NCBI RefSeq assembly: GCF_023983475.1 | Contig: NZ_CP092712.1 | Location: 2,790,001-2,854,000, forward strand | DNA length: 64,000 nucleotides | From: Aliivibrio fischeri ATCC 7744 = JCM 18803 = DSM 507 | Lineage (GTDB): Bacteria > Pseudomonadota > Gammaproteobacteria > Enterobacterales > Vibrionaceae | Direction of reading: 5' to 3' | Part shown: piece after piece, positions 37,838 to 49,343 of the stretch | How positions within the stretch are numbered: position 1 is the first letter of the stretch | Layout of the letters: each line of letters begins with the position of its first letter | Program-made: the position numbers and the translations under genes | The notes under the pieces: generated by a model | What the model saw: the letters and a program-made list of their open reading frames with translations, nothing else | Databases searched by the model: none | Told to the model about the DNA's origin: nothing

Positions 37838-39052
37838 CTACCCAACCAAATTGTTTAATTCGATTATTGGCATCAATGTCGCAACAACAATGAAGAGAAC
37901 AATACCAGCCATAAAGACAATCAATAACGGTTCAAAAATCCCTAGAGCCATATTAACTAAGGATTCAAAATCTCGGTCTTGATTATCCGCAGAACGCGTT
38001 AGCATTTGCTCTAACTCGCCACTTTGTTCACCACTGGCAATCATGTGTAACATCATTGGGGGAAACAGTTTTGTTTTTTCAAGAGAGACTCGTAAACTTG
38101 CACCCTCTCGAACATTATCTGCCGCTTCTAATACTTGTTGCTTAAAGTAGGTATTACTCATTACATCAGCAGCGACTTTCATACCATCAAGCAAAGGAAT
38201 TGCACTTGATGTACAAATAGATAATGTGCGAGCAAAACGAGAGGTATTTAACCCTCGAACTACCTTACCAATAACAGGGAGCTGTAAGATTTTTTTATCC
38301 CATGCTAAGCGTAAATGCGGTTTTGTAAGTAACCACTTCACACCAGCAATAAAAACAATTACAACCACAACAACCAACAATCCCCAATGAACAACAAAGT
38401 TACTGGCTGCCAATAAGACTTCAGTAACCGTTGGAAGTCCTTGTCCCATTTGCACAAATTGATCAACAATTTTGGGAACTACCGTTGCTAACAAGAATGA
38501 AATTACAGCAATAGCAATCAGAGTGAGCATGATAGGATAAATCATCGCTTGCTGTAATTTACTGCGCATCTTCTGGCGGTTTTCAGCGTAATCCGCTAAG
38601 CGATTTAATACCGTATCTAAATGACCAGATTTTTCACCCGCAGCTACCATTGAACAAAACAGATCATCAAATACATGAGGATAATCCGCAAAACTCTCAG
38701 CAAGAGGATAACCTTCAATAACCCGCGAACGCACCCCCATCATCATGCTACGGATATGCGCTTTTTCACCCTGCTCTGCTACCGCTTTTAAACTCTCTTC
38801 AAGTGGCATCCCGGCTTGAACTAAGGTGGCCAATTGACGAGTGATCAATGATAAATCGTTAACACTGATCCCACGTTTAAAACTCAATCCTTGCGATGCA
38901 CTTTTTTGCTGCTTAGATTTAGTTTCAATGACTTCTACAGGGATCAGACCTTGCTCTTTTAATCGCTGGCGAACTTGGCGGGCGTTATCTCCCTCCATGA
39001 CGCCTTTTTTCTGTTTCCCTTTTTCTAACGCTTTATATTCAAACGCCGCCAT
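37838..39052 (-). CDS. epsF: type II secretion inner-membrane protein F
   Basis: EpsF is the polytopic platform protein. The 404-residue protein has two homologous T2SSF domains (about 70-190 and 270-395), each with GMPLEESL / AIPLLDGM type motifs. Membrane segments lie at about 170, 220 and 375. It starts immediately after the epsE stop. Confidence 0.96.
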   Translation of the reverse strand: MAAFEYKALEKGKQKKGVMEGDNARQVRQRLKEQGLIPVEVIETKSKQQKSASQGLSFKRGISVNDLSLITRQLATLVQAGMPLEESLKAVAEQGEKAHIRSMMMGVRSRVIEGYPLAESFADYPHVFDDLFCSMVAAGEKSGHLDTVLNRLADYAENRQKMRSKLQQAMIYPIMLTLIAIAVISFLLATVVPKIVDQFVQMGQGLPTVTEVLLAASNFVVHWGLLVVVVVIVFIAGVKWLLTKPHLRLAWDKKILQLPVIGKVVRGLNTSRFARTLSICTSSAIPLLDGMKVAADVMSNTYFKQQVLEAADNVREGASLRVSLEKTKLFPPMMLHMIASGEQSGELEQMLTRSADNQDRDFESLVNMALGIFEPLLIVFMAGIVLFIVVATLMPIIELNNLVG

Positions 39053-40552
39053 CTATCCTTCCCGAGTGACTCGCATCACCTCTTCTAATGTGGTTATTCC
39101 TTTTTGTACTTTTAATAAGCCGTCTTGTTGAATACTGCGAGTCGACTTTCTTACTTCTTTTTCTATCGCTTGTTCACCCACTTCTTTGTGGATCAACTCT
39201 TGTACTTTTTCATTCACAACTAAAAGTTCATGAATACCCGTACGACCACGATAGCCTTTACCATTACAGTGCTCACAACCAATTGGTTTATATAGCGTTA
39301 ACTCGTCACTTGCTGAAAGAGAGAACAATTTCTTCTGCTCCTCATCAGCTTGATACGCTTCTTTACATTCACCACACAGAGTTCTAACCAGACGTTGTGC
39401 AAGCACCCCAAGTAGTGAAGATGAAATTAGGAAAGGTTCAATGCCCATATCTCGAAGACGAGTAATCGCACCTACCGCAGTATTGGTGTGCAGTGTAGAC
39501 ATTACCAAGTGACCGGTTAATGAAGCTTGAACGGCAATTTCTGCGGTTTCTAAATCACGGATCTCACCGATCATCACCACATCAGGATCTTGACGAAGAA
39601 TGGCACGTAAACCACGGGCAAACGTCATGTCTACTTTTGGATTTACTTGTGTTTGGCCAATGCCATCAATATCAAATTCGATAGGGTCTTCAACGGTTAA
39701 AATATTGGATTGAGAGCTGTCTAGTTCACCTAACCCTGCATACAAGGTCGTTGATTTACCAGAACCGGTTGGGCCAGTAACCAAAATAATGCCATGTGGA
39801 CGCTTGATAATATGCTGAAAGTTTTTATGGTTTTCAGCCGACATGCCTAAACTGTTTAAATCCAGTCGAGTTGCGTTCTTATCCAACAAACGCATTACCA
39901 CGCGCTCACCATGTGATGACGGCATGGTTGATACACGCACATCAACAGCGCGACCACCAATGCGCAATGAAATACGACCATCTTGTGGGACTCGTTTTTC
40001 AGCGATGTCCAATTTCGACATCACTTTTACACGAGACACCAATAATGGCGCTAACTTACGGCTTGGGCTTAATACATCACGCAACACGCCATCGACACGG
40101 AAACGAATCGACAATACTTTCTCAAACGTTTCAATATGAATATCCGATGCCCCCTCTTTAATCGCTTCACCTAGCATGGCATTGATTAATTTAATGATCG
40201 GCGCATCATCTTCTGATTCTAATAAATCATCATTATTTGGTAACTCTTCAGCTAATGAAAAGAAATCGTCACTGTCTGCACCGATATCTTCCATTAACTG
40301 TTGAGCTTCTGATGAGTTACGTTGATATACCTGAGTTAACTTAGTATCGAACTCATCTTTGGTTAACTGAATTAATGAAAAACTAGATTGGCAAACACGG
40401 CGGATCTCACACAGCACCATAGATGAAGGGGGCGATACATAGTACAGCACCCATCCATGAACACTTGATTCAATGACTACCGAATGCCTTTTTGCAAATG
40501 AAAAAAGCAAACGAAGTACAGCGTTAGATTCAGGAAATAATGTATCCGCCAT
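39053..40552 (-). CDS. epsE: type II secretion ATPase E
   Basis: EpsE is the cytoplasmic motor for pseudopilus assembly. The 499-residue protein has an N-terminal EpsL-binding domain. Walker A is [12 protein letters not shown] (about 260-271), followed by the Asp box, the His box ([15 protein letters not shown]) and a Walker B-like [14 protein letters not shown] tetracysteine zinc site reads CGEC and CEHC. It overlaps the epsD stop by 1 bp. Confidence 0.97.
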   Translation of the reverse strand: MADTLFPESNAVLRLLFSFAKRHSVVIESSVHGWVLYYVSPPSSMVLCEIRRVCQSSFSLIQLTKDEFDTKLTQVYQRNSSEAQQLMEDIGADSDDFFSLAEELPNNDDLLESEDDAPIIKLINAMLGEAIKEGASDIHIETFEKVLSIRFRVDGVLRDVLSPSRKLAPLLVSRVKVMSKLDIAEKRVPQDGRISLRIGGRAVDVRVSTMPSSHGERVVMRLLDKNATRLDLNSLGMSAENHKNFQHIIKRPHGIILVTGPTGSGKSTTLYAGLGELDSSQSNILTVEDPIEFDIDGIGQTQVNPKVDMTFARGLRAILRQDPDVVMIGEIRDLETAEIAVQASLTGHLVMSTLHTNTAVGAITRLRDMGIEPFLISSSLLGVLAQRLVRTLCGECKEAYQADEEQKKLFSLSASDELTLYKPIGCEHCNGKGYRGRTGIHELLVVNEKVQELIHKEVGEQAIEKEVRKSTRSIQQDGLLKVQKGITTLEEVMRVTREG

Positions 40553-42588
40553 TATTTTTCCTTTTTCTCGTTATCATCAAATTGCTCAGAAAATGCTTGG
40601 ATCTCTGCTGGATGATTTAATTCTTTACCAAATTTAGGTAATACTGGAATATTCGCATCATCCATCAGTTTTAGGCCTTTTTCTGCGTTATATAACTGCT
40701 CTGCTCGAATGTAGTTATATTTACGCTGAGTGATACCATCCGCTGTCATTCCATTACGAATAATGGTTGGCTTAATGAATACCATTAGGTTTTTCTTCTC
40801 AACCTGAGTACTGGTTGATTTGAATAGATACCCCAACACAGGGATGTCACCTAGGAACGGAACTTTTGATTCGCTTTCCATTGCTCGCTCATCGATCAAA
40901 CCACCTAATACCAGCATTTGACCATCTTGTACCATTACCGAAGTATTAAGTTGACGTTTTGCAAAACGCACATCCACAGCACCGTTGGCACCTAACACGT
41001 TAGATACTTCTTGTTCGATATCTAAACGAACAGAATCACCTTCGTTAATTTGTGGTACCACTTTTAGTTTTATACCCACTTCTTTACGATCAACGGTTTG
41101 GAATGGGTTTTCATTGTTTGAACCCGATGTTGAACCTGTTAATACCGGTACTTCTTCACCCACAATGAATGACGCTTCGCCATTATCCATCACAGTGATG
41201 CTTGGAGATGAAAGAATGTTTGAATTAGAGTCGGTAGATACTGCTGTAACTAACGCCGCCCAGTCGCCCATCATAATGCTTACTGCTGCACCTTGAACAC
41301 CACCAAGAGCACCAGCTAGTGCATCATAGCTACCTTCTTCTGTAATATCTTTATAACCAGTTTGATTACCTGCTGAGTCATAAATTTTTTCAGTCGTTGT
41401 AGAACCTTTCGCTTCTTCCAAACCAACCATGGTGGCGCCAATTGACGCCCCTGTATTGCTGTATTGGATCATCGCACCAGTTTCTAGATTGCCCCACTGA
41501 ACGCCTAAATTAACGCCATCACCTTCTGCTAATTCAACGATTAAAGCCTCAATCAATACTTGAGCACGACGGATATCCAACTGAGCAATCACATCTTTCA
41601 TTGCTCGCATTACATCAGGCGGTGCAGTGATTACTAGTGAGTTCGTATCAACGTGTGCAGAAATCATCACATCATTGCGATTTTGTGAACTGCTTTTTTG
41701 CTTAGAGCCCCCACTTGCCGATAAGTTATCTGACACACCTTTTAATACATCAACCAAATCTTCGGCTTTAGCGTAACGTAAATAGATGACCTGATTATTA
41801 CCTTTGGTCGCCATCTCAACATCAAGCTGCTTGATTAGTTTCTTCAGACGATTACGCACTTTTGGATCACCCGAAATTAAAATCGAGTTAGTACGCTCAT
41901 CCGCAACCAATTTAGGTTGTAAGAATGCAGGGGTATTTTTGGCATCTGTGGTTTTATTTAGAGCATCAACAATGCGCACCATTTCTGCTGCTGATGCATT
42001 ATCTAACTCCACCACTTCGACTTCTTTATCACCAGCACGGTCAACACGTTCGATAATCTCAGCTAAACGGTTAACTACCGCCGCACGACCTGTGATCATA
42101 ATAATATTGGCAGGGTCGTAGTGAACCACGTTACCTGCACCCGCATTATCATTAAGTTGACGAAGCAAAGGAGAAAGCTCACGAACAGACACATTACGTA
42201 CAGCGATAACTCTCGTAATCACCGCATCGCCTTTCACTTGATCTTTTGCACCAAGAACAGGAACCGCCGATGTTTTCGCGTCTTTGTCTTTAATGACTTT
42301 TAAAATACCAGAGTCCATCTCAACCACAGCGTATCCATATACTTCAAGTACGCTAAGGAAGAATTGGTAATATTGCTCTTCATTTAATAAATCATAACTA
42401 CGAACGTCGACTTTCCCACGCACAGATGGATCAACAATGATGGTCTTTTCTAAGTTACGACCAACAATATTGATAAACTCTTGAATGTCTGTCCCTTTAA
42501 AACTGGCACTAAAGTCATTTGCAATTGCTGATGTCCACATCATGCTGCTTGCAAGTAATAAGGCTCCCTTGCCCATCCACTTTTTCAC
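40552..42588 (-). CDS. epsD: type II secretion secretin D
   Basis: EpsD forms the outer-membrane channel. The 678-residue protein has a signal peptide (about 1-24, ending AIA), N0-N3 domains (about 27-320) and the secretin core ([47 protein letters not shown]). A C-terminal S domain (about 610-678) normally binds a pilotin. No pilotin gene is seen next to it. Confidence 0.97.
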   Translation of the reverse strand: MKKWMGKGALLLASSMMWTSAIANDFSASFKGTDIQEFINIVGRNLEKTIIVDPSVRGKVDVRSYDLLNEEQYYQFFLSVLEVYGYAVVEMDSGILKVIKDKDAKTSAVPVLGAKDQVKGDAVITRVIAVRNVSVRELSPLLRQLNDNAGAGNVVHYDPANIIMITGRAAVVNRLAEIIERVDRAGDKEVEVVELDNASAAEMVRIVDALNKTTDAKNTPAFLQPKLVADERTNSILISGDPKVRNRLKKLIKQLDVEMATKGNNQVIYLRYAKAEDLVDVLKGVSDNLSASGGSKQKSSSQNRNDVMISAHVDTNSLVITAPPDVMRAMKDVIAQLDIRRAQVLIEALIVELAEGDGVNLGVQWGNLETGAMIQYSNTGASIGATMVGLEEAKGSTTTEKIYDSAGNQTGYKDITEEGSYDALAGALGGVQGAAVSIMMGDWAALVTAVSTDSNSNILSSPSITVMDNGEASFIVGEEVPVLTGSTSGSNNENPFQTVDRKEVGIKLKVVPQINEGDSVRLDIEQEVSNVLGANGAVDVRFAKRQLNTSVMVQDGQMLVLGGLIDERAMESESKVPFLGDIPVLGYLFKSTSTQVEKKNLMVFIKPTIIRNGMTADGITQRKYNYIRAEQLYNAEKGLKLMDDANIPVLPKFGKELNHPAEIQAFSEQFDDNEKKEK

Positions 42589-42620
42589 AATACACCCTTA
42601 TTCATTCTCATCTTCTCAAG

Positions 42621-43517
42621 CTACAAGCCAACAAAGATGTCATATAATTGTCCATTACGCAGGACAGTTAAGTTTAATTCCGTCATTTCTGACATATTTT
42701 TCCACAATGAGCTCATTGCAGCAGGATCGGTTAAATCAACCCCATTTAAACTGGTTGCGATATCACCCGGTTTTAAACCAACCGAATCAAATAGCTTACG
42801 GTCTTTACCTGGATTAACTCGATATCCTTTAATTTTTCCATTTTCGTTCACCTGAGAAAGGCGAATGTATTTCAAAACAGATTGTGGATTTTGCGCCATT
42901 TCTTTACGGATTTTATCCAACTCATCTTGATTCGAATTTTGACGATTATTTCCTAATACGGTTCCAGAACTGCCCGTTATATTTCTTTCAGTAGAAATTT
43001 TGGTGTATTCAACACCTTCAAGCATCAGCGTTTCATCTCGACCATTGTTAGAGATAATGATGCGATCTGCACTTATCGCTTTAACACTTGCACGAGTACC
43101 ATCAATGGTTTCATTGATCCCATACGTATTTTGCTTACCACGATTAGCTATCACAGCAAGACTTAGTGATGGTTCAGAACTAGCAACCACACCTGATAAC
43201 GTTAAATTTAAACGCGTTTTAGGTGCATCTTTCACTTCAACCGCTTTTGGTTGATCAACTTTGTTCTCTGCATTAAAACGACCAAACACTTGGCTATTAA
43301 GCAGTTCAGAAAGCGAATCTTTACCTTGTTTTCCTTGAGATACAGCAACCGCCACTGTTTTAGGCGTCCACTTAGATACAGACGTTTGTGGGGCTAGCAT
43401 AGACCAAAAAAGAGAGCCACAAATCCACGCAAACCAAGCAACGAGAATTACCGTCAAACTCTTTGCTATTGTTGATTGATATATCGACCAATATTGAGAA
43501 ATCTTCTCTATTTTCAT
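42621..43517 (-). CDS. epsC: type II secretion protein C
   Basis: EpsC couples the inner-membrane platform to the secretin and helps select substrates. The protein is 298 residues from MKIEKIS. One membrane segment lies at about 19-40, then the HR domain (LNLTLSGVVASSEPSLSLAVI), and a C-terminal PDZ domain (GYRVNPGKDRKLFDSVGLKPGD). It is the first gene of the eps operon. The 291-bp gap to hslR should carry both divergent promoters; I see no firm regulatory site there. gspA, gspB and the prepilin peptidase gene are absent from the cluster. Confidence 0.95.
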   Translation of the reverse strand: MKIEKISQYWSIYQSTIAKSLTVILVAWFAWICGSLFWSMLAPQTSVSKWTPKTVAVAVSQGKQGKDSLSELLNSQVFGRFNAENKVDQPKAVEVKDAPKTRLNLTLSGVVASSEPSLSLAVIANRGKQNTYGINETIDGTRASVKAISADRIIISNNGRDETLMLEGVEYTKISTERNITGSSGTVLGNNRQNSNQDELDKIRKEMAQNPQSVLKYIRLSQVNENGKIKGYRVNPGKDRKLFDSVGLKPGDIATSLNGVDLTDPAAMSSLWKNMSEMTELNLTVLRNGQLYDIFVGL

Positions 43518-43808
43518 ATTAGTTATCATTTGGATCCTACGTTTCCTTTCCCATCGTCATAAAATGATTAAATGTCTGATTTTATATTTATTATAAGAGA
43601 ACAGCACAGCTTTGCCGTTATTGACGGTATTTTCTTAAATTACTCGCAGACATATCACGAAATTACATAAATAAAGCACCGTATTAGAGCATTATTTCTC
43701 ATTAATGACTCTAATTAGATACGATTTTTGATTAATTCCCCTCAAAAGATTGAAAAAAAGATTCCAGCCACCATTTAAGAAGCAGAGATATGACATTAGG
43801 TAGACATC

Positions 43809-44210
43809 ATGAGTTCAAAATCAAACACTGCAGAGGGTGTAAGACTCGATAAATGGCTCTGGGCAGCTCGTTTTTATAAAACACGCTCAATTGCTCGCAA
43901 CATGGTTGATGGCGGTAAAGTTCAATATAATGGACAGCGCTCAAAACCAAGTAAGATTGTGGAAGTAGGCGCTGAAATAAAGCTGCGCCAAGGAAACAAT
44001 GAAGAGATCACGGTGATCATCGAGATCGTTTCCGATCAACGCCGCGGAGCACCTATTGCACAAACTCTTTACAAAGAAACACAAAACAGTATTAAGCACC
44101 GTGAAGAAAATGCGCAATTACGCAAACTCAATTCACTTGGTAGCCCACGACCAGATAAACGTCCGGATAAAAAACAACGACGCGATATCATGAAGTTTAA
44201 GCACCAATAA
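43809..44210 (+). CDS. hslR: ribosome-associated heat-shock protein Hsp15
   Basis: Hsp15 rescues blocked 50S subunits carrying nascent chains. The 133-residue protein has an N-terminal S4 RNA-binding domain (VRLDKWLWAARFYKTRSIA at about 11-29) and a basic C-terminal tail (RPDKKQRRDIMKFKHQ). It is followed 92 bp later by hslO, the usual pair. Confidence 0.95.
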   Translation: MSSKSNTAEGVRLDKWLWAARFYKTRSIARNMVDGGKVQYNGQRSKPSKIVEVGAEIKLRQGNNEEITVIIEIVSDQRRGAPIAQTLYKETQNSIKHREENAQLRKLNSLGSPRPDKRPDKKQRRDIMKFKHQ

Positions 44211-44302
44211 ATACGCTTTTCTGTCTCATACCTTATTTATACTGGTTGTCTCCGCTATACTATGAGTAACGACAACCCTTAATACAATTGCTGGAGTATT
44301 TC

Positions 44303-45178
44303 ATGGCAAATAACACATTGCATCGTTACCTATTTGAAGATTTATCTGTTCGTGGTGAATTAGTTCAACTAGATGATGCTTACCAACAAATCATTTCTAG
44401 CAAGGAATACCCAAAACCAGTTCAAAATCTATTGGGTGAGCTATTAGTTGCAACCACACTATTAACTGCAACATTGAAATTTGAAGGTTCTATTACCCTT
44501 CAACTTCAAGGTGACGGTCCAGTTTCTCTTGCAGTAATTAACGGCGATAACAACCAAAAAGTACGCGGTGTTGCTCGTTTTGAAGGTGATATTGCTGAAG
44601 ATGCAACGTTGCACCAACTAATGGGTCGCGGCTACCTAGTTATCACTATCACACCAAAAGATGGTGAGCGTTACCAAGGTGTTGTTGCTCTTGAAGGTGA
44701 AAATCTAGCACAATGTTTTGAAGGTTACTTCGAGCGTTCTGAGCAACTAAAAACTCGTCTATGGTTACGTCTAGGTGAATATGAAGGCAAACCTCACGCA
44801 GCTGGTATGTTACTGCAAGTAATGCCTGATGGTACTGGTTCTGAAAATGACTTCGAACATTTAGAACAACTAACAGACACCATTAAAAATGAAGAGCTGT
44901 TTGGTTTACCTGCTGAAGACGTACTTTACCGTCTATATAACCAAGATAAAGTTCAACTGTTTGAACCTCAAGACGTTGAGTTCTTCTGTGGTTGTTCACG
45001 TGAACGTAGCGGCGGTGCAATCGTAACGATTGATCGCGCTGAAGTTGATGACATCATTAAAACAGAAGGGAAAATTTCTCTTCACTGTGACTATTGTGGC
45101 ACAAGCTACGATTTCGACAGTATTGATGTTGCAAACCTATTTGAACAAGCAACAAGCGGCAACGATACAGTACATTAA
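44303..45178 (+). CDS. hslO: redox-regulated chaperone Hsp33
   Basis: Hsp33 is a holdase switched on by oxidation. The protein is 291 residues from the ATG with GGAG ahead; an upstream TTG at 44288 is unlikely. The zinc-binding redox switch is CGC ([12 protein letters not shown]) plus CDYC near the C-terminus, matching CxC-x(27-32)-CxxC. It has its own terminator. Confidence 0.97.
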   Translation: MANNTLHRYLFEDLSVRGELVQLDDAYQQIISSKEYPKPVQNLLGELLVATTLLTATLKFEGSITLQLQGDGPVSLAVINGDNNQKVRGVARFEGDIAEDATLHQLMGRGYLVITITPKDGERYQGVVALEGENLAQCFEGYFERSEQLKTRLWLRLGEYEGKPHAAGMLLQVMPDGTGSENDFEHLEQLTDTIKNEELFGLPAEDVLYRLYNQDKVQLFEPQDVEFFCGCSRERSGGAIVTIDRAEVDDIIKTEGKISLHCDYCGTSYDFDSIDVANLFEQATSGNDTVH

Positions 45179-45209
45179 TTTACTGCATAGAATAAGTTGC
45201 AAAACTGTT

Positions 45210-45243
45210 ACAAAAGCCAGCCGTTAGGTTGGCTTTTTTTATA
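45210..45243 (+). terminator. terminator after hslO
   Basis: The stem AAAGCCAGCC/GGTTGGCTTT (one G-T pair) is followed by T7. Confidence 0.9.
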
Positions 45244-45514
45244 ACTAAATTTGATATAAACCACACTTTTAATTCCACTTATCCACACTTAATTTTGATT
45301 AAATAATAATCAATTACATCTAGCGCAATCGATTTTATTAAGAGTAGAATAGAGCTATTGCTATTTTGTGATGGCGATAAAATAACCACTACCACTTTAT
45401 GGTTATTTTGTGATTCATCTCCCTGTTTTCAATTTGCCGCGTTGTTAGCATGATTAGCAGAATACAAATAATTAGAAATATTAAAATCCCTACAAAATCC
45501 TCTAAGGAGCACCT
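45244..45514 (+). promoter_or_regulatory. pckA upstream region with direct and inverted repeats
   Basis: TATTTTGTGAT occurs twice on the plus strand (45362-45372 and 45404-45414), 42 bp apart. Between them is a 10-bp inverted repeat AAAATAACCA/TGGTTATTTT (45379-45388 and 45400-45409). TGTGAT is the left half of a CRP site, but the right halves do not fit well. This is the likely pckA control region. A ribosome-binding site AAGGAG is at 45503-45508. Confidence 0.45.
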
Positions 45515-47137
45515 ATGACTGTTATGGAACACAAGAAGGCTGCACTACTCGATCTAACTCAATATGGTCTTACTGGGGTTACAGACGTACTACGTAATCC
45601 AAGCTATGAGCAACTATTTGAAGAAGAGACACGTCCAGATTTAGAAGGTTATGAGCGTGGTGTAATGACAGAGCTTGGCTCAGTTGCGGTAGATACTGGT
45701 ATATTTACTGGTCGTTCACCAAAAGATAAATACATCGTAAAAGATGACACTACCAAAGATACGCTATGGTGGTCAGATCAAGGAAAGAACGACAACAAAG
45801 CTATCACGCCAGCAGTTTGGGATGATCTAAAGTCGCTAGTTACAACACAACTATCGGGTAAACGCTTATTTGTTATTGATGGTTTCTGTGGTGCCAACCC
45901 AGATACTCGTTTAAACGTTCGCATCATTACAGAAGTAGCATGGCAAGCACACTTTGTGAAAAACATGTTCATTCGTCCAACAGAAGCAGAACTTGAAAAC
46001 TTCGAGCCTGATTTCGTGGTAATGAATGGAGCAAAAGCAACTAACCCTAATTACGAAAAGCACGGATTAAATTCTGAAAACTTCGTTGCTTTCAATTTAA
46101 CAGAACGCGTTCAAATCATCGGTGGTACTTGGTACGGCGGTGAAATGAAAAAAGGTATGTTCGCAATGATGAACTACCTACTTCCACTTAAAGGCATTGC
46201 TTCAATGCACTGTTCAGCTAACGTCGGTGAAAAAGGCGATGTTGCGGTATTCTTTGGTTTATCAGGAACAGGTAAAACTACGCTTTCAACCGATCCTAAA
46301 CGTCAACTTATTGGTGATGATGAGCACGGTTGGGACGACGATGGTATCTTCAACTTTGAAGGTGGCTGTTACGCTAAAACCATTCGTCTTTCAAAAGAAG
46401 CTGAGCCAGATATTTATAACGCAATCCGCCGTGATGCGTTGTTAGAAAACGTTACTGTACGTAGCGACAGCTCTATTGATTTTAATGATGGTTCTAAAAC
46501 AGAAAACACTCGTGTTTCTTACCCTATCTATCATATCGATAACATCGTTAAACCAGTTTCAAAAGCTGGCCACGCTAAAAAAGTCATCTTCTTAACAGCG
46601 GATGCATTTGGTGTCCTACCACCAGTAGCGAAACTCACACCAGAACAAACTAAGTATCACTTCCTATCAGGTTTTACCGCAAAACTTGCAGGTACTGAAC
46701 GTGGTATTACAGAACCAACACCAACTTTCTCTGCTGCATTTGGTGCTGCGTTCTTAACGCTTCACCCAACACAATATGCAGAAGTACTGGTTAAACGTAT
46801 GGAAGCTGCAGGCGCTGAAGCTTACATCGTAAACACAGGTTGGAATGGCACAGGAAAACGTATTTCAATTCAAGATACACGTGGCATTATTGATGCGATT
46901 TTAGATGGTTCAATTGACCAAGCTAAAACCAAAAATATCCCTGTATTTAACTTAGAAGTACCGACATCTCTACCTGGTGTTGATGCCTCTATTCTTGACC
47001 CTCGTGACACCTATACTGACCCACTACAGTGGGATAGCAAAGCGGAAGATTTAGCGCAACGCTTTATCAAAAACTTCGCTCAATACACAGATAACGAAGA
47101 AGGAAAAGCGTTAGTTAAAGCGGGTCCTCAGCTATAA
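45515..47137 (+). CDS. pckA: phosphoenolpyruvate carboxykinase (ATP)
   Basis: PckA converts oxaloacetate to phosphoenolpyruvate, the first step of gluconeogenesis. The 540-residue length matches the ATP-dependent family. It shows the kinase-1a P-loop [13 protein letters not shown] (about 246-258), the kinase-2 motif [23 protein letters not shown] and the substrate loop [12 protein letters not shown]. It stands alone with its own terminator. Confidence 0.98.
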   Translation: MTVMEHKKAALLDLTQYGLTGVTDVLRNPSYEQLFEEETRPDLEGYERGVMTELGSVAVDTGIFTGRSPKDKYIVKDDTTKDTLWWSDQGKNDNKAITPAVWDDLKSLVTTQLSGKRLFVIDGFCGANPDTRLNVRIITEVAWQAHFVKNMFIRPTEAELENFEPDFVVMNGAKATNPNYEKHGLNSENFVAFNLTERVQIIGGTWYGGEMKKGMFAMMNYLLPLKGIASMHCSANVGEKGDVAVFFGLSGTGKTTLSTDPKRQLIGDDEHGWDDDGIFNFEGGCYAKTIRLSKEAEPDIYNAIRRDALLENVTVRSDSSIDFNDGSKTENTRVSYPIYHIDNIVKPVSKAGHAKKVIFLTADAFGVLPPVAKLTPEQTKYHFLSGFTAKLAGTERGITEPTPTFSAAFGAAFLTLHPTQYAEVLVKRMEAAGAEAYIVNTGWNGTGKRISIQDTRGIIDAILDGSIDQAKTKNIPVFNLEVPTSLPGVDASILDPRDTYTDPLQWDSKAEDLAQRFIKNFAQYTDNEEGKALVKAGPQL

Positions 47138-47161
47138 CCTACGCCTGATTACTAATAAAAA

Positions 47162-47198
47162 CCAAGCCCTTCTCTCCTTATGAGAAGGGCTTTTTTAT
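47162..47198 (+). terminator. terminator after pckA
   Basis: The stem AAGCCCTTCTC/GAGAAGGGCTT with a 7-nt loop is followed by T6. Confidence 0.93.
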
Positions 47199-47319
47199 AC
47201 CCTTAGCTCAAGAACGCAATAAAGACTGGAGATCATAAGGATTATTGAACACGATCACTTGATTGAAAGGCGTTTTTACTCCACTCTTTCTATTCATCTT
47301 TCTTTTATTGGAGTTAACA

Positions 47320-49278
47320 ATGTACACCACACTGAAAAGCCTAGGCTGGCTTATCACTTTCTGTTTGCTGCTTGTGGTCGCATTCTTAGCCTTATTACAT
47401 ACTCCTTATGCACAACCCGTGCTTAATCCTTTGGTTCAAAAACTCTCTCATCAGAAGATTTCTTTTGGAGAACTTAATTATTCAATTCAATCACCGCTGC
47501 ATTTAACTCTGTCAGATGTGAGTATTGAATCAGAAAAAAATATTAATATTCAGCAAGTTGATTTTTGGTTATCTCAACACCCTATTCAAAATAATAAATT
47601 GGCATTTGATAGTGTAAAAATCGACGGAATTAGCTTACAAACAGGATTACCTAACACTCAACAATTGGATTGGCTTTCTATTGCACAACTGAGTATTTCC
47701 AATTTAGATTTTGCTGACGATGGATTGGTTATCCGTGAAGCACAAGTTCAACTCAGTAACTGGTCAATTAATAAAACCAAAACGCTACCTTTTGAAGGTG
47801 AATTCCAGTTTTCAACACAACAACTATATTGGCAATCAGAAGCTCTAGATGATGTGCTCATTGATGGCTACTACTCACAAGATTACACCGCACTAGATGG
47901 CATATCACTCACTTGGCGTGGGAGTACCATTACTGCGCAAGCTGAGTTAAAAGAAAACAAATTATGGGTTATCCCACAATTTACGCTACGTCGATTTAAT
48001 TTAGAGTCAGATAATGCTGACATCATTGGGAAGCCGTTGCAGTGGCTATCAGAGCAACACTTTACGTATCAATTCAAGCGTATCGATTTATTAAATATCA
48101 ATTTAGAATTACCTCAGATAGTAACAAACGATCTCAGTCTATCGGCTGAAAATATTTTACTTCCTTACGATCTCTGGGAGCAGACTAACGCCAATATTTC
48201 CCTTAATGCTGACAGCATAGTGTGGAATGAAACCATGATTGAAAAACCGATCATGGATGTCACTTTAAATAAAAAAGAAGCCAATATTGAAAACCTGTCT
48301 TTTGATATTTTTAATGGCAACATTCAGCTTTCAGGTGACTTATCACCTCATAAAATCAATCTAAAATCGTTAACGGTTAGTCAGATAAGATGGTTAATTG
48401 ACAACAAAGATACAGACTCAATCGTTGAATATATCAAGCAACTTGAGCAAGTTAAGATCGATAACGTCGACATCAACAATGTGCAAGTAATACAGCCTGA
48501 GGGGAAATACCCATATCAAGTTTCAGGGTTGAATGCTGAAGGTCATGATCTTGATTTATTAAAATATTACCAATGGGGATTATGGGATGGAAAACTCTCT
48601 TTAAGCGCTTCAAATGCCAGTTTTAATTATTTATTAACGCAACAAATGTTGATTGAGATGAATACTGAAAATGGACTTTGGACTGTTGAACGAGCGCTTT
48701 TCCCACTAGCTGAAGGGCTATTTGGCTTTAGCGGCAGCTTAAATTTAACTCAAGATAGTCAGCCTTGGCAGGTAGAAGCGTACGGTGACGGTTTGCCAAT
48801 TAGTTATCTAACCAGTTTATTCCCTCATGCTGTTCCACTGGATGGTATGGCTGAATTTACTTTTAATGGCAGTGGCCTTGCAGCTAATCGTGACAGCTTT
48901 AATTACAGTTTTAATGGTGATTTAAATATCATTCCAAGAGAGATGGTGACCACTCAAACAGCGAAAGAATTATGGCAATATAAATTAGGTTTGGTTCCTG
49001 ATACAGAGCAACCCGATAATGCAGTCAAAGAACCTAAAACAAAGCAAGCATCTTATCCAATTCATGTTGAGCCAATTCATATTTCAGCCAACCGTGGACG
49101 TATTACAATCAAACCGATCACGATTACCGGTGATGGCTTTAGTTATAACATTGAAGGGGATTACGACTTGGTTAATCCAGAGAAAGCAGAAACGATTACA
49201 TCAATAACACAAGAGTGTCACCAACTGGTTCAGAAGCTCTTTTCAGATACTGTGCAAATGATTAATTACTGTCAGTAA
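47320..49278 (+). CDS. asmA: AsmA-family membrane protein
   Basis: The protein is 652 residues from the ATG at 47320, which follows GGAG and gives a proper N-terminal anchor (LGWLITFCLLLVVAFLALLH). The AsmA N-terminal domain follows (PLVQKLSHQKISFGELNYS), then repeated beta strands, and an AsmA_2-like C-terminal part (GLFGFSGSLNLTQDSQPWQ; LDGMAEFTFNGSGLA). AsmA-like proteins belong to the bridge-forming group linked to phospholipid transport and outer-membrane assembly. Which paralogue this is cannot be fixed here. The longer in-frame start at 47263 is not favoured. Confidence 0.85.
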   Translation: MYTTLKSLGWLITFCLLLVVAFLALLHTPYAQPVLNPLVQKLSHQKISFGELNYSIQSPLHLTLSDVSIESEKNINIQQVDFWLSQHPIQNNKLAFDSVKIDGISLQTGLPNTQQLDWLSIAQLSISNLDFADDGLVIREAQVQLSNWSINKTKTLPFEGEFQFSTQQLYWQSEALDDVLIDGYYSQDYTALDGISLTWRGSTITAQAELKENKLWVIPQFTLRRFNLESDNADIIGKPLQWLSEQHFTYQFKRIDLLNINLELPQIVTNDLSLSAENILLPYDLWEQTNANISLNADSIVWNETMIEKPIMDVTLNKKEANIENLSFDIFNGNIQLSGDLSPHKINLKSLTVSQIRWLIDNKDTDSIVEYIKQLEQVKIDNVDINNVQVIQPEGKYPYQVSGLNAEGHDLDLLKYYQWGLWDGKLSLSASNASFNYLLTQQMLIEMNTENGLWTVERALFPLAEGLFGFSGSLNLTQDSQPWQVEAYGDGLPISYLTSLFPHAVPLDGMAEFTFNGSGLAANRDSFNYSFNGDLNIIPREMVTTQTAKELWQYKLGLVPDTEQPDNAVKEPKTKQASYPIHVEPIHISANRGRITIKPITITGDGFSYNIEGDYDLVNPEKAETITSITQECHQLVQKLFSDTVQMINYCQ

Positions 49279-49280
49279 AT

Positions 49281-49321
49281 CAAAAAAACGCCCCATAAAT
49301 CACTTATGGGACGTTTTTATT
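49281..49321. terminator. terminator between asmA and the EAL-HDOD gene
   Basis: An A7 run, the stem AACG-CCCCATAA / TTATGGG-ACGTT and T5 form a hairpin between convergent genes. Confidence 0.85.
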
Positions 49322-49343
49322 TAAACATAATGAAATTGAAAAA

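Noticed and set aside
39843-40161. Two overlapping plus-strand ORFs of about 97 codons inside epsE
   Set aside because: Both are antisense to a clear ATPase gene with strong motifs; typical shadow frames.
45362-45414. CRP sites ahead of pckA
   Set aside because: Only the left half-site (TGTGA) is good at both positions; right halves do not match, so no CRP site is claimed.
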